Source: Vicinamibacterales bacterium
GTDB taxonomy: Bacteria; Acidobacteriota; Vicinamibacteria; Vicinamibacterales; 2-12-FULL-66-21
DNA length: 64,000 bases
Direction of reading: 5' to 3'
Assembly (NCBI GenBank): GCA_036496585.1
Contig: DASXLB010000043.1
Coordinates: forward strand, 21,775-85,774
Each line of letters begins with the position of its first letter. Within the stretch, counting starts at the first letter, position 1. Below the pieces are notes generated by a model. That model did not search any database. It saw nothing but the letters and a program-made list of their open reading frames with translations, and had not been told where the DNA came from. Positions 16,952-25,166 of the stretch are shown here, piece after piece. The position numbers and the translations under genes were made by a program.

Positions 16952-17677
16952 CTACAACGGCGACTGCCAGAGGGCCCGGCCAACGAAGAACGGGCCCAGG
17001 CGGTCGAGATACAACGAGGTCTGCTGCGTCCTGCGCATCGACTGCACGACGGCGGAGAGCGGGAACAGATCCTTGCCGACCAGGCCGATCACGAAATCAT
17101 TGTCGTCGCGGTCGAGCCCGTGACAGGCTAGCCGGACGTCATGAGCGAGGTCGCCGGCGCCGAAGGCCATGCCAATAGCCCCGTGTTCGGCCAGGATCTT
17201 CCGCTGCTCCTGTTCGTCGAGCTGCGCGAAACGGCCGCTCCGCCGGAGCGGGTACCAAATCGCCCATCGCCAGTCGGGATTGAGGACCGTACGGCGCGGC
17301 CGCTCGATGAGCGTCTCGCGCAGATCGGGCTCGTAGCCAATCGCGTAGGTGCGCCCGAGCATCGTGTAATCGGGCTTGAGCGTCAGTCCGGCGCACGGGC
17401 CGCTCCCGAGCACCCGCCGCAGGTCATCGACCAGCGTCGCCGGATCGCGCGTCAGCGCCAGAACAGCGACGCCGTGCGGATCGTTGAGGTCTTCGTAGAC
17501 CACGGCTTCGACCCGCGCGGCCTGGAGATGAGGCCCGATGGCCACCGCGTCCCGACAACCGCCGAAGGCCAGCACCTGCATGAAGAGACGATCGTCCGAA
17601 CGCTGCGGCACGCCGTCCCTGAGTCCGCCCTTTTCACTGAGATCCGGCGGCTCGACGCGAGCCCGTCCCTTGTCCAT
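16952..17677 (-). CDS. Chlorite dismutase family heme protein (HemQ-like)
   Basis: About 241 residues from the ATG at 17677. The C-terminal half has the family core: WAIWYPLRRSGRFAQLDEQE, the segment ILAEHGAIGMAFG with the likely proximal heme His, then GLDRDDNDFVIGLVG and MRRTQQTSLYLDRLGPFFVG. The WYPLRR segment matches the region that carries the active-site Tyr of coproheme decarboxylases, so a HemQ role in heme synthesis is possible, but no heme-pathway gene is adjacent. A true chlorite-degrading enzyme would need the distal Arg, which I cannot place with confidence. Confidence 0.78.
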   Translation of the reverse strand: MDKGRARVEPPDLSEKGGLRDGVPQRSDDRLFMQVLAFGGCRDAVAIGPHLQAARVEAVVYEDLNDPHGVAVLALTRDPATLVDDLRRVLGSGPCAGLTLKPDYTMLGRTYAIGYEPDLRETLIERPRRTVLNPDWRWAIWYPLRRSGRFAQLDEQEQRKILAEHGAIGMAFGAGDLAHDVRLACHGLDRDDNDFVIGLVGKDLFPLSAVVQSMRRTQQTSLYLDRLGPFFVGRALWQSPL

Positions 17678-17803
17678 GCTGCTCACTCTATCGCACGGCC
17701 CGGCTCCCACCTCGAGCGCCGCCTGGCGCCGGCAGCGGTTTATGGCCCGGCGGCGCACAGGGATTGTCGAGGTTGACCCGCGTCATCTTATGATGATGAG
17801 GTC

Positions 17804-18100
17804 ATGTCCACCGACGAACGCCAGGCGGCACAGCGCCGCGTCACCGATCTGGTCGCATTGCTGAAGGCCTCGCCGCAGCAGGATCCGCTGAAGAATCTTC
17901 TCGACGAGACGGAGGCGCTCGCCCGTGCGATCACCGCCTTTCATCTCGAAGGGATCCGCTTTCGCATCTACAACGTCGATCGGATGGTGAACCACCCGCC
18001 GGTGCCGTTGCCTTCCGAAGCGGCGACGATCGTCTCGGAGGTGCGGCGCCACCTCGAAGCGGCGGGTTTCCACACGCGGTCGCATCAGGCGCCGCACTAG
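17804..18100 (+). CDS. Small hypothetical protein
   Basis: A 98-residue soluble protein, mostly helical by composition, with LLKASPQQDPLKNLLDETEA in the N-terminal half and FRIYNVDRMVNHP in the middle. There is no signal, membrane segment or Cys. A GAGG ribosome site lies 3-7 bases before the ATG. I do not recognise a family. It is divergent from the chlorite-dismutase-family gene. Confidence 0.6.
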   Translation: MSTDERQAAQRRVTDLVALLKASPQQDPLKNLLDETEALARAITAFHLEGIRFRIYNVDRMVNHPPVPLPSEAATIVSEVRRHLEAAGFHTRSHQAPH

Positions 18101-18192
18101 CCCCTCCTGTCGAGGCGCCGCCGCCGCGGATCGCGGCCGGGCCTGGTGATGAGCTCGATAGCATGGGGACGATTGGCTACAATGGAAGGCGA

Positions 18193-18534
18193 ATGAAGAC
18201 CCCCACGCCGATTCGGGACGTCGAAGCGCTCGAGGCGGCCATCGCTGAGTCGCGTCAACGGCCGGTGCTCCTGTTCAAGCACAGCCGATACTGCGGCGTC
18301 AGTTGCGAAGCCCTCGACGAGCTTCACACGCACATCGAATCGGCCAGCGCCGCGGCGTCCTACAGGATGATCACGGTCCAGACCGATCGGCCGGTTTCCG
18401 ATGCGGCGGCGCAGCGCTTGGGCGTCCGCCATGAAACACCGCAGGCCATCCTGCTCCGGGACGGCAAGCCCGTCTGGAACGCGTCGCATTTCCGGATCAC
18501 CGCCGCGCAGCTCGACCAGGCCCTCTCGCAGTAA
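18193..18534 (+). CDS. ytxJ: YtxJ-type (DUF2847) thioredoxin-fold protein
   Basis: A 113-residue protein starting at the ATG at 18193, with GGAAGG about 5 bases upstream; a longer frame to 18163 lacks a sensible ribosome site. LLFKHSRYCGVSCEALDEL gives the KHS-x2-C-x2-S active-site pattern of YtxJ, and RLGVRHETPQAILLRDGKPVW supplies the cis-Pro strand of the thioredoxin fold. The family is linked to the bacillithiol system and is probably a monothiol redox protein. A TACAAT box at 18178-18183 may be its -10 element. A PIG-L deacetylase that could act in bacillithiol synthesis lies 19 kb away. Confidence 0.85.
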   Translation: MKTPTPIRDVEALEAAIAESRQRPVLLFKHSRYCGVSCEALDELHTHIESASAAASYRMITVQTDRPVSDAAAQRLGVRHETPQAILLRDGKPVWNASHFRITAAQLDQALSQ

Positions 18535-18552
18535 CCCACGCGCGCAACGCCC

Positions 18553-19443
18553 TTACACCGGCCACAGCCACGCCGCCCCGCGCACGCCGCTCGAGTCACC
18601 GTGCCGGTTGCGCACCAGACGTGTGTCGACCCGATCCGAGAAGATCCAGCGCCGCCACTCCTCCGGCACGCGCGCATAGAGGCCGTCGATGTTCGAGAGG
18701 CCGCCGCCGAGCACGATCACGTCGGGATCGAGCAGGTTGACGACGGTGGCGAGCGCCTTGGCCAGGCGCCGCACGTACAGCGTCAGCGCCGCGACGGCGC
18801 CCGCGTGTCCGCCGGCCGCGGCGTCGGCGATCGCCCGCGCGTTCGCCAGATCCGTTCCCCCGTACGCCATCTGCAGCCCGTGCCCGCAGAGAAACACTTC
18901 GATGCAGCCGCGGCGGCCGCAGTAGCACGGCGGTCCGGGCCATTCCGCGGCGTCGGGCCAGGGCAGCGCGTTGTGCCCCCACTCGCCGGCGATCGCGTTG
19001 GCACCGCTCAGCACGGCGCCGTTGACGACGACTCCCCCTCCGACCCCGGTGCCGAGAATGACGCCGAAGACGACGCCGACGCCCGCCGCCGCGCCGTCCG
19101 CGGCCTCTGAGAGCGCGAAGCAATTGGCGTCGTTGGCGACCCGCACCTCGCGGCCGATGGCGCGCGACAGATCGCGGTGCAGCGGATGGCCGATCAGCCA
19201 GGTCGAGTTGGCGTTCTTGATGACGCCCGTCGCGGGAGAGACGGCGCCCGGGATGCCGACCCCGACACTGCCGCGGGCGCCGGCGTCTGCCTCGACGGCG
19301 GCGACCAGCGCCGCGACGGCCTCGAGGCTGGCGGCATAGTCGCCGCGGGGCGTGTCGACACGGCGTCGGGCGCGTTCGACGCCGTTCGCGTCGATCGCGA
19401 TCGCCTCGATCTTCGTCCCGCCGAAATCGACGCCGATTCGCAT
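18553..19443 (-). CDS. ROK family sugar kinase (fructokinase-like)
   Basis: A 296-residue protein. The N-terminal phosphate loop MRIGVDFGGTKIEAIAID and the catalytic Asp in VRVANDANCFALSE are clear, and the ROK zinc site is intact: GEWGHN followed by CYCGRRGCIEVF. LDPDVIVLGGGLSNIDGLY is the second nucleotide-binding signature. The family phosphorylates fructose, glucose, mannose or N-acetylglucosamine, and the substrate here is not determined. It is the last of a minus-strand set (flavoprotein, HAD hydrolase, kinase), one base after the HAD stop. Confidence 0.92.
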   Translation of the reverse strand: MRIGVDFGGTKIEAIAIDANGVERARRRVDTPRGDYAASLEAVAALVAAVEADAGARGSVGVGIPGAVSPATGVIKNANSTWLIGHPLHRDLSRAIGREVRVANDANCFALSEAADGAAAGVGVVFGVILGTGVGGGVVVNGAVLSGANAIAGEWGHNALPWPDAAEWPGPPCYCGRRGCIEVFLCGHGLQMAYGGTDLANARAIADAAAGGHAGAVAALTLYVRRLAKALATVVNLLDPDVIVLGGGLSNIDGLYARVPEEWRRWIFSDRVDTRLVRNRHGDSSGVRGAAWLWPV

Positions 19444-19444
19444 G

Positions 19445-20188
19445 TCAGCGCGTCGGCAGCGGCGCGCCGAGCAGCACGCGGACGAGGTCGTCGGTCGGCC
19501 TCAGCGCCCGCACTTCGGTGATGTCCGGCGGCTCCGCGGGGCGTGGCCGCCCTTCGGGATTGAACCAGACGGCCCGGATGCCGGCGCGCGCGGCACCGAC
19601 GATGTCAGCGGCCCAGGAGTCGCCGAACATCACGGTGTGCGGCGCCGACACGCCCAGCCGCCCGAGCGCCGCGTCGAAGATGCCGGGATCGGGTTTGGAG
19701 ACGCCGACGTCCTCCGAGACGACCAGCTCGTCGACGAGCGCCGCCAGGCCGCAGAAGTGCAGCTTGTCGCGCTGTTCGTCGAGCAGGTTGTTCGAGACGA
19801 TCGCAATGCGCGCGTGCGGCCGCACCGCTTCGAGGAGCGCCGCGGCCCCCTCGACCACCCGCCGCGCCGCGACGTAGCCGGCGCGGTAGGCGGCGGCGAT
19901 CCGCCCGACGGCGTCGGCGTCCACGGCGATCCCGACCGCCGCGAAGACGCGACGGAACCGCTCGCGTCGCGCGTCGTCGATCGAGAGGTGGCCGGCCAGC
20001 ACCTCCGCGTGCAGCGCCTCGAGGTGCTGCGAGTGATAGTCCTCGAAGCGCGTGAAATCGACCGCTGGAGCATGACGGCGGTGCACGTCCGCGAGCGCCG
20101 CGCGAGCCGAGCTGCGGTGGTCGAAGAGCGTGTCGTCGAGATCGAAGAAGACGGCGTGGACCACCGCGTCGGGATCTCCGTCACCCAT
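19445..20188 (-). CDS. HAD family hydrolase
   Basis: About 247 residues from the ATG at 20188, which overlaps the end of the flavoprotein gene by 8 bases. Motif I is FFDLDDTLFDH, motif II IAIVSNN, motif III Lys in VGVSKPDPGIF, and motif IV MFGDSWAADI. The cap domain is helical, as in the YjjG/5'-nucleotidase-like and phosphoglycolate-phosphatase-like groups. The substrate is probably a small phosphorylated metabolite. The ROK kinase gene follows immediately, so a sugar-phosphate salvage role is conceivable but unproven. Confidence 0.9.
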   Translation of the reverse strand: MGDGDPDAVVHAVFFDLDDTLFDHRSSARAALADVHRRHAPAVDFTRFEDYHSQHLEALHAEVLAGHLSIDDARRERFRRVFAAVGIAVDADAVGRIAAAYRAGYVAARRVVEGAAALLEAVRPHARIAIVSNNLLDEQRDKLHFCGLAALVDELVVSEDVGVSKPDPGIFDAALGRLGVSAPHTVMFGDSWAADIVGAARAGIRAVWFNPEGRPRPAEPPDITEVRALRPTDDLVRVLLGAPLPTR

Positions 20189-21461
20189 GTTCGGCCGCCG
20201 GCGGCTGATAGGCGGCGGCACGCCGGCTGCGCCAGGCGACCAGCGCGAGCCGCGGCAGCAGCCGTGGGAAATGCCAGAGGAGGCGGCGGCGGGCCGCCCG
20301 GTACGAGAGGCGTCCGCTGCCGTAGTCGACGAGGGTGTCGGCGAAGGCACGGTGCGTGCTGGCGCCGCGCACGATGTTGTCCATGCGCTCGCGCGACGGG
20401 AAGAGGTGCTTCTGGATCAACACCGAGTCGCGAAGTTCCGCGCCGATCTCACGGCGCCAGGCGCGCACGTAGGTCCGCCGCGCCCGCGCCGGCTCGATGA
20501 CACTCCCCTCGCGCGCCGCCAGCACGGCAGCGGCGGCGAGATCGCCGGTGACCATCGCGTAGTAGATCCCCTCGGCCGAGAAGCCGTTGACGAAACCGCC
20601 GGCGTCGCCGGTCAGCAGCACGCGACCCTGCGCGGTCGTCGGCAGCGGCCCGCCGATCGGAATCAGGAACGGCGTGAAGTGCTCGCGCTGCGACGCTCCG
20701 TCGAGCATGCCGCGGCGGCGCAGGTCGGCGACGAACGACTGCTGCAGATCGTAGGGGGCGACGTCGACCTGCTTCTGGAAGAACGGCAGCACATAGCCGA
20801 TGCCGACGTTGACGTGCGCGCGCTTCGGGAACACATAGGCGTAGCCGTGCGCGCCGCCGTAGCCGTAGAAGACCGACAGCGTTTCGGGCTCGGCGGCGCG
20901 CAGCGTCTCGATCGGCGTCTCCTCCATCATGTCGAGCGCGAGCCGGGCGCGCGGCCAGCCGCGATTGAGGCCGAGCCGGCGGGCGACCACGCTGTTGACG
21001 CCGTCGGCCGCGATCACGAACGGCGCGCGGAAGGTGCGGCCGTCGCGGGTGCGCAGCGTCACGGCGTCGCCGTCCTGGGTCGCCTGCGCGATCGCCGCCG
21101 GCGCCACGATCTCCGCGCCGGCCTCGCGCGCCAGCGACGCCAGCATCGCGTCGTACTCGATGCGGCGGATCAGCACCACCGCCGGTCCGTTCGATTGCAT
21201 GCGGAACACGCCGCCCGACGGTCCCTCGAGATAGAGACTTGACACCGCGTGCGAGGGAATCTGCGCGAGCGCGTCCCGCAGGTACGGAAAGCGGCCGAAG
21301 ACCCGCGTGCTGATGCCGCCGCCGCATGGCTTCTGACGCGGCAGCGGATCGCGCTCGAGCACGAGGACGCGCACGCCGGCGCGCGCGAGCTGCAGCGCGG
21401 CCGTCGATCCGGCCGGCCCCGTACCGGCGACGATCACCTCGGCGTCGTGCTGTAAGCTCAT
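20181..21461 (-). CDS. Geranylgeranyl reductase family flavoprotein
   Basis: A 426-residue FAD-dependent protein. The Rossmann motif VIVAGTGPAGSTAALQLA is at residues 8-25, followed by LPRQKPCGGGISTR typical of geranylgeranyl reductases, AADGVNSVVARRLGL, and a late FAD-binding motif VLLTGDAGGFVNGFSAEGIYY. It probably reduces the double bonds of an isoprenoid chain or lipid such as a menaquinone tail, but halogenase-like or other oxidoreductase roles exist in the superfamily. It is divergent from a PilZ gene with only 14 bases between the starts. Confidence 0.9.
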   Translation of the reverse strand: MSLQHDAEVIVAGTGPAGSTAALQLARAGVRVLVLERDPLPRQKPCGGGISTRVFGRFPYLRDALAQIPSHAVSSLYLEGPSGGVFRMQSNGPAVVLIRRIEYDAMLASLAREAGAEIVAPAAIAQATQDGDAVTLRTRDGRTFRAPFVIAADGVNSVVARRLGLNRGWPRARLALDMMEETPIETLRAAEPETLSVFYGYGGAHGYAYVFPKRAHVNVGIGYVLPFFQKQVDVAPYDLQQSFVADLRRRGMLDGASQREHFTPFLIPIGGPLPTTAQGRVLLTGDAGGFVNGFSAEGIYYAMVTGDLAAAAVLAAREGSVIEPARARRTYVRAWRREIGAELRDSVLIQKHLFPSRERMDNIVRGASTHRAFADTLVDYGSGRLSYRAARRRLLWHFPRLLPRLALVAWRSRRAAAYQPPAAEHG

Positions 21462-21475
21462 GCTAGACTCACCGG

Positions 21476-22177
21476 ATGTCCGCGGCCGTACTGGTCATCG
21501 CTGCCGAAAACCTGATGCCCGGCCTTCGCGAGCGCGTCAAGGTCGAGGGGGACATCATCACGTTTTCCGACACCGAGCCGATCCAGGCGCTCCAGGCCAT
21601 CATGGATCAGCGGCCGCCGCTCGTCGTGCTCGAGCGGCTGTTCGCCGCGACGCCGCGCGGCGCGGCCCTCGTCAACCGGATCAAGAGCGATCCGCAGCTG
21701 GCGATCGTCGAGGTGCGCGTGATGTCGCACACCGGCGACTACTCGCGGCAGGTGGTGAAGCCGACCGCGGTGCCGGCGCCCGCCCAGCCGGTCGCCGTCG
21801 GCGCCGCGCAGCCGTCGGCCGCGCCGATCGCGACCGACGAGCCGGCGCGGCTCGACTGGCATGGCACCCGCCGCGCGCCGCGCTTCCGCCTCGGCGGCAT
21901 CGAGCTGCAGCTCGATGGCAACCCGGCGGCGGTCGTCGATTTGTCGACGGTCGGCGCGCAGGTGATCTCGCCGACGATCCTGCGGCCGAACCAGAAAGTC
22001 CGTATCAGCCTGCCGCACGACGACTTCGTCCTGCGTTTCCGCGGCGCGATCGCCTGGGCGAAGTTCGAGCTGCCCAAGGCGCCCGTCGCCGCTCCCCAGT
22101 ACCGCGCCGGCGTCGAGTTCATCGACGGCGACGCCGCCGCGCTCGACCGGGTCATCGAGCGCAATCGCGGCAACTAG
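21476..22177 (+). CDS. PilZ domain protein with N-terminal receiver-like segment
   Basis: A 233-residue protein. Residues 1-85 resemble a degenerate receiver domain (AAVLVIAAENLMPGL, PPLVVLERLF, RIKSDPQLAIVEVRVMSH) without a clear phospho-acceptor Asp. After an Ala/Pro linker, the C-terminal half is a PilZ domain with the c-di-GMP motifs R-x3-R in TRRAPRFRLGG and (D/N)xSxxG in VDLSTVGAQV. It is probably a c-di-GMP effector. The output partner is unknown and no motility gene is adjacent. Confidence 0.85.
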   Translation: MSAAVLVIAAENLMPGLRERVKVEGDIITFSDTEPIQALQAIMDQRPPLVVLERLFAATPRGAALVNRIKSDPQLAIVEVRVMSHTGDYSRQVVKPTAVPAPAQPVAVGAAQPSAAPIATDEPARLDWHGTRRAPRFRLGGIELQLDGNPAAVVDLSTVGAQVISPTILRPNQKVRISLPHDDFVLRFRGAIAWAKFELPKAPVAAPQYRAGVEFIDGDAAALDRVIERNRGN

Positions 22178-22221
22178 CCGGATCGCTTCGAGCCGCGCCC
22201 ACCCGACGGCGCGGCGTCCTT

Positions 22222-23520
22222 CTACCGTCCGAACCATGTCGCGGCGATCGAGTCCGCGCGGATGATCGTGTCCTCGCGCGCCGAGCCAGTCGAAAGCACC
22301 GCCGCGGGGACGCCGGTCAGCGCCTCGAGCCGCGCGATGTAGCGCTGCGCGTCGGCCGGCAGATCCGCGTAACGGCGGATGCCGGCGGTGGGCTGCGACC
22401 AGCCCGGCATCGTTTCGTAGATCGGCTCGCACCGCGACAGTTGCGCGATCTCCCCAGGGAATTCGTGCAGCGTCGCGCCGTCGCAGCGATACGCGGTGCA
22501 GATCTGCAGCTCGGGCATGCCGTCCAGCACGTCGAGCTTGGTCAACGCCAGCGCGTCGAGCCCGTTGACGCGGACGGCGTAGCGGACCGCGACCGCGTCG
22601 AACCAGCCGCAGCGGCGCGGCCGTCCGGTGACGGCGCCGAATTCCTGGCCGGTCTCGCGCAAGCGGGTGCCGATCGCGCCGAAGAGCTCGGTGGGCAGCG
22701 GCCCCTCACCGACACGCGTCGTGTACGCCTTGGCCACGCCGAGCACGCCGTCGATGGCGCGCGGCGGCACGCCGAGGCCGGTGCAGATACCGCCGGTCGT
22801 CGCGTTCGAGGAGGTGACGTAGGGATACGTGCCGTGATCGATGTCGAGCAGCGTTCCCTGCGCGCCCTCGAACATGATCGGGCGCCCGGCGCGGCGCGCC
22901 TCCGCCAGGAAGAGCGACACGTCGCGCACCCACGGCTGCATGCGTGTCCAGGCGCGCCGCGCGTCGGCGATCACCTGATCGGCGTCCATCTGGGTGTCGC
23001 CGATGATCCGGTTGCGGGCGTCGACGTTGTGGCGGATTGCGCTCGCCAGCGCCTCTTCGTTGGCCAGATCGCCGACCCGCACCCCGCGGCGTGCGATCTT
23101 GTCCTCGTAGGCTGGGCCGATGCCGCGCGAGGTGGTGCCGATCTTGCGCTCGCCGCGCCGCGCTTCGCTCAGCAGATCCAGTTCGCGATGGTACGGCAGG
23201 ATGAGGTGCGCCTTGTCGCTCACGACGAGCCGGCCGTCGATCGCAACGCCGGCGGCCGCGAGCTCGTCGATTTCGGCAAACAGCGCCTGCGGATCGACGA
23301 CGAGCCCGTTGCCGATCACGCAGGTGATGCCGGGATGGAGGATGCCCGAGGGCAGCAGCCGCAGCACGAACTTACGCCCGTTGGCGTAGACCGTGTGGCC
23401 CGCGTTGTGGCCGCCCTGATAGCGCGCCACGATCTCGAAGTTCGGCGTCAGCAGGTCGACGACCTTGCCCTTCCCCTCGTCGCCCCACTGCGCGCCCAGC
23501 ACCGCAATGTTGTTGGACAT
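22222..23520 (-). CDS. purA: Adenylosuccinate synthetase
   Basis: A 432-residue protein with the full family signature: LGAQWGDEGKGKVVDLL at the start (P-loop and catalytic Asp), ARYQGGHNAGHT with the catalytic His, RGIGPAYEDKIARRGVRVGD, FEGAQGTLLDIDHGTYP, TRVGEGPLPTEL and GRPRRCGWFDAVAVRYA. It joins IMP and aspartate using GTP, in the first of the two steps from IMP to AMP. Its length is usual. It is divergent from hutH with a 41-base gap that must hold both promoters. Confidence 0.98.
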   Translation of the reverse strand: MSNNIAVLGAQWGDEGKGKVVDLLTPNFEIVARYQGGHNAGHTVYANGRKFVLRLLPSGILHPGITCVIGNGLVVDPQALFAEIDELAAAGVAIDGRLVVSDKAHLILPYHRELDLLSEARRGERKIGTTSRGIGPAYEDKIARRGVRVGDLANEEALASAIRHNVDARNRIIGDTQMDADQVIADARRAWTRMQPWVRDVSLFLAEARRAGRPIMFEGAQGTLLDIDHGTYPYVTSSNATTGGICTGLGVPPRAIDGVLGVAKAYTTRVGEGPLPTELFGAIGTRLRETGQEFGAVTGRPRRCGWFDAVAVRYAVRVNGLDALALTKLDVLDGMPELQICTAYRCDGATLHEFPGEIAQLSRCEPIYETMPGWSQPTAGIRRYADLPADAQRYIARLEALTGVPAAVLSTGSAREDTIIRADSIAATWFGR

Positions 23521-23561
23521 CTGACCGCGGTATTCTACCTTTTCAATATGATCGCGTTCAC

Positions 23562-25103
23562 ATGATCCGGCTCGACGGCGAAAATCTGACGCTCGCCGAT
23601 CTGCAGGCGATCGCCGACTTGGGCGCGCCGGTGGCGCTGGCGCCGGCGGCGGCGGCCGCGGTCGACGCTGCCCGCGCGGTGGTCGATCGCCATGCCGACG
23701 GCGATGCGCCGGTCTACGGCGTCAACACCGGCTTCGGGTCGCTGGCCGAAGTGCGCATCGCCAGGAGCGCGCTCGACGAGCTGCAGCGCAACCTGCTGCG
23801 CAGCCACGCCGCCGGCGTCGACGTGCCGCTGCCGGCGCGTGCGGTGCGCGCGATGATGGCGCTGCGCGCCAACGCGCTGGCCAAGGGGTTCTCGGGCATC
23901 CGCCGCGACACCCTCGATCTGCTGATCGCGGCGCTCAACGCACGCGTCCACCCGATCGTGCCCAGCCGCGGCTCGGTCGGGGCAAGCGGCGATCTGGCCC
24001 CGCTCGCCCACCTCTCGCTCGTCCTGATCGGCGAAGGACACGCGACGGTCGGCGACGATCCCTCGACCGTCGACGGCGCGGCCGCGCTGGCGGGCGCCGG
24101 TCTGGCGCCGGTGACGCTCGGACCGAAGGAAGGGCTGGCGCTGATCAACGGCACCCAGGCGTCGACCGCCGTCGCGGCGCTCGCGGTGCTCGGCGCCGAA
24201 CGGCTGGCGCGCGCCGCCGACCTCGCCGCGGCGCTGACCATCGACGGGCTGCGCGGCTCCTACCATCCGTTCGAAGCCCGCCTCCACGCGCCACGGCCGC
24301 ACCCCGGCCAGCAGCGGTCGGCCGCCAATCTCCTGGCGCTCCTCCAGGACAGCGCCATCAATCGATCTCACGAGAATTGCGGCCGCGTCCAGGACGCCTA
24401 CTCGATGCGCTGCGCGCCGCAGGTGCACGGCGCCGCCCGCGACGCCTGCGCCTACGCCCGCGCCGCGATCGAGATCGAGATGAACGCCGCGACCGACAAC
24501 CCGATGGTGTTCGCCGATGTCGACACCGCCGGCCCGGGGGCCGGCGATATTGTCTCGGGCGGCAACTTCCACGGCGCGCCGGTCGCAATCGCGGCGGATC
24601 TGCTGGTGCTCGGCCTGGTCCAGCTCGCCACCATCTCGGAACGCCGGTCGGATCGGCTCGTCAATCCGGCGCTCAGCGGGCTGGCGCCGTTTCTCACCCG
24701 CGATTCGGGACTGCATTCGGGCTACATGCTGGCCCAGGTGACCGCGGCGGCGCTGACCTCGGAACTCAAGACGCTCGCGCATCCGGCGAGCGCCGACACG
24801 ATCCCGACGTCGGCCAACCGCGAGGACCATGTCAGCATGAGCATGGCGGCCGCGCTCAAGGCGGAGCGCGCGCTCACGCTCGCGACGCGGGTCATCGCGA
24901 TCGAGGTGCTGCTCGCCTGCCAGGCGATCGATCTGCTCGCGCCGTTGACGACCTCGCCGGCGCTGGCACCGGTGCACGCGCGCGTGCGATCCGACGTCGC
25001 GACGCTGGCCGGCGATCGTCCACCCTCACCGGATATCGAATCGATCGCGGCACTCATCTCCTCCGGATCGCTGGAGCGCTCGTGCGCATCAGAAGTCAAG
25101 TAA
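23562..25103 (+). CDS. hutH: Histidine ammonia-lyase
   Basis: A 513-residue protein. The MIO cofactor triad Ala-Ser-Gly is at residues 141-143 within GSVGASGDLAPLAHL. YGVNTGFGSLAEV (residues 52-64) carries the active-site Tyr, and NEALALINGT-like GLALINGTQASTA and SHENCGRVQDAYSMRC are present. It removes ammonia from histidine to give urocanate. The urocanate hydratase gene follows after 63 bases that contain a T-run and a near-consensus promoter, so hutU may also be transcribed independently. No hutI or hutG gene is in the window. Confidence 0.97.
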   Translation: MIRLDGENLTLADLQAIADLGAPVALAPAAAAAVDAARAVVDRHADGDAPVYGVNTGFGSLAEVRIARSALDELQRNLLRSHAAGVDVPLPARAVRAMMALRANALAKGFSGIRRDTLDLLIAALNARVHPIVPSRGSVGASGDLAPLAHLSLVLIGEGHATVGDDPSTVDGAAALAGAGLAPVTLGPKEGLALINGTQASTAVAALAVLGAERLARAADLAAALTIDGLRGSYHPFEARLHAPRPHPGQQRSAANLLALLQDSAINRSHENCGRVQDAYSMRCAPQVHGAARDACAYARAAIEIEMNAATDNPMVFADVDTAGPGAGDIVSGGNFHGAPVAIAADLLVLGLVQLATISERRSDRLVNPALSGLAPFLTRDSGLHSGYMLAQVTAAALTSELKTLAHPASADTIPTSANREDHVSMSMAAALKAERALTLATRVIAIEVLLACQAIDLLAPLTTSPALAPVHARVRSDVATLAGDRPPSPDIESIAALISSGSLERSCASEVK

Positions 25104-25122
25104 AGTTTTTTTCAGAATCAAT

Positions 25123-25151
25123 TTGACAACGCGCGCGTACGTTTCTAGATT
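25123..25151 (+). promoter_or_regulatory. Candidate sigma-70 promoter before hutU
   Basis: TTGACA at 25123-25128 is followed after exactly 17 bases by TAGATT at 25146-25151, in an AT-richer patch between hutH and hutU. The hutU GTG lies at 25167, so the transcript would have a leader of about ten bases. The T7 run at 25106-25112 just after the hutH stop could take part in termination, although no strong hairpin precedes it. Confidence 0.55.
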
Positions 25152-25166
25152 GCTATTCTCCTGCGC

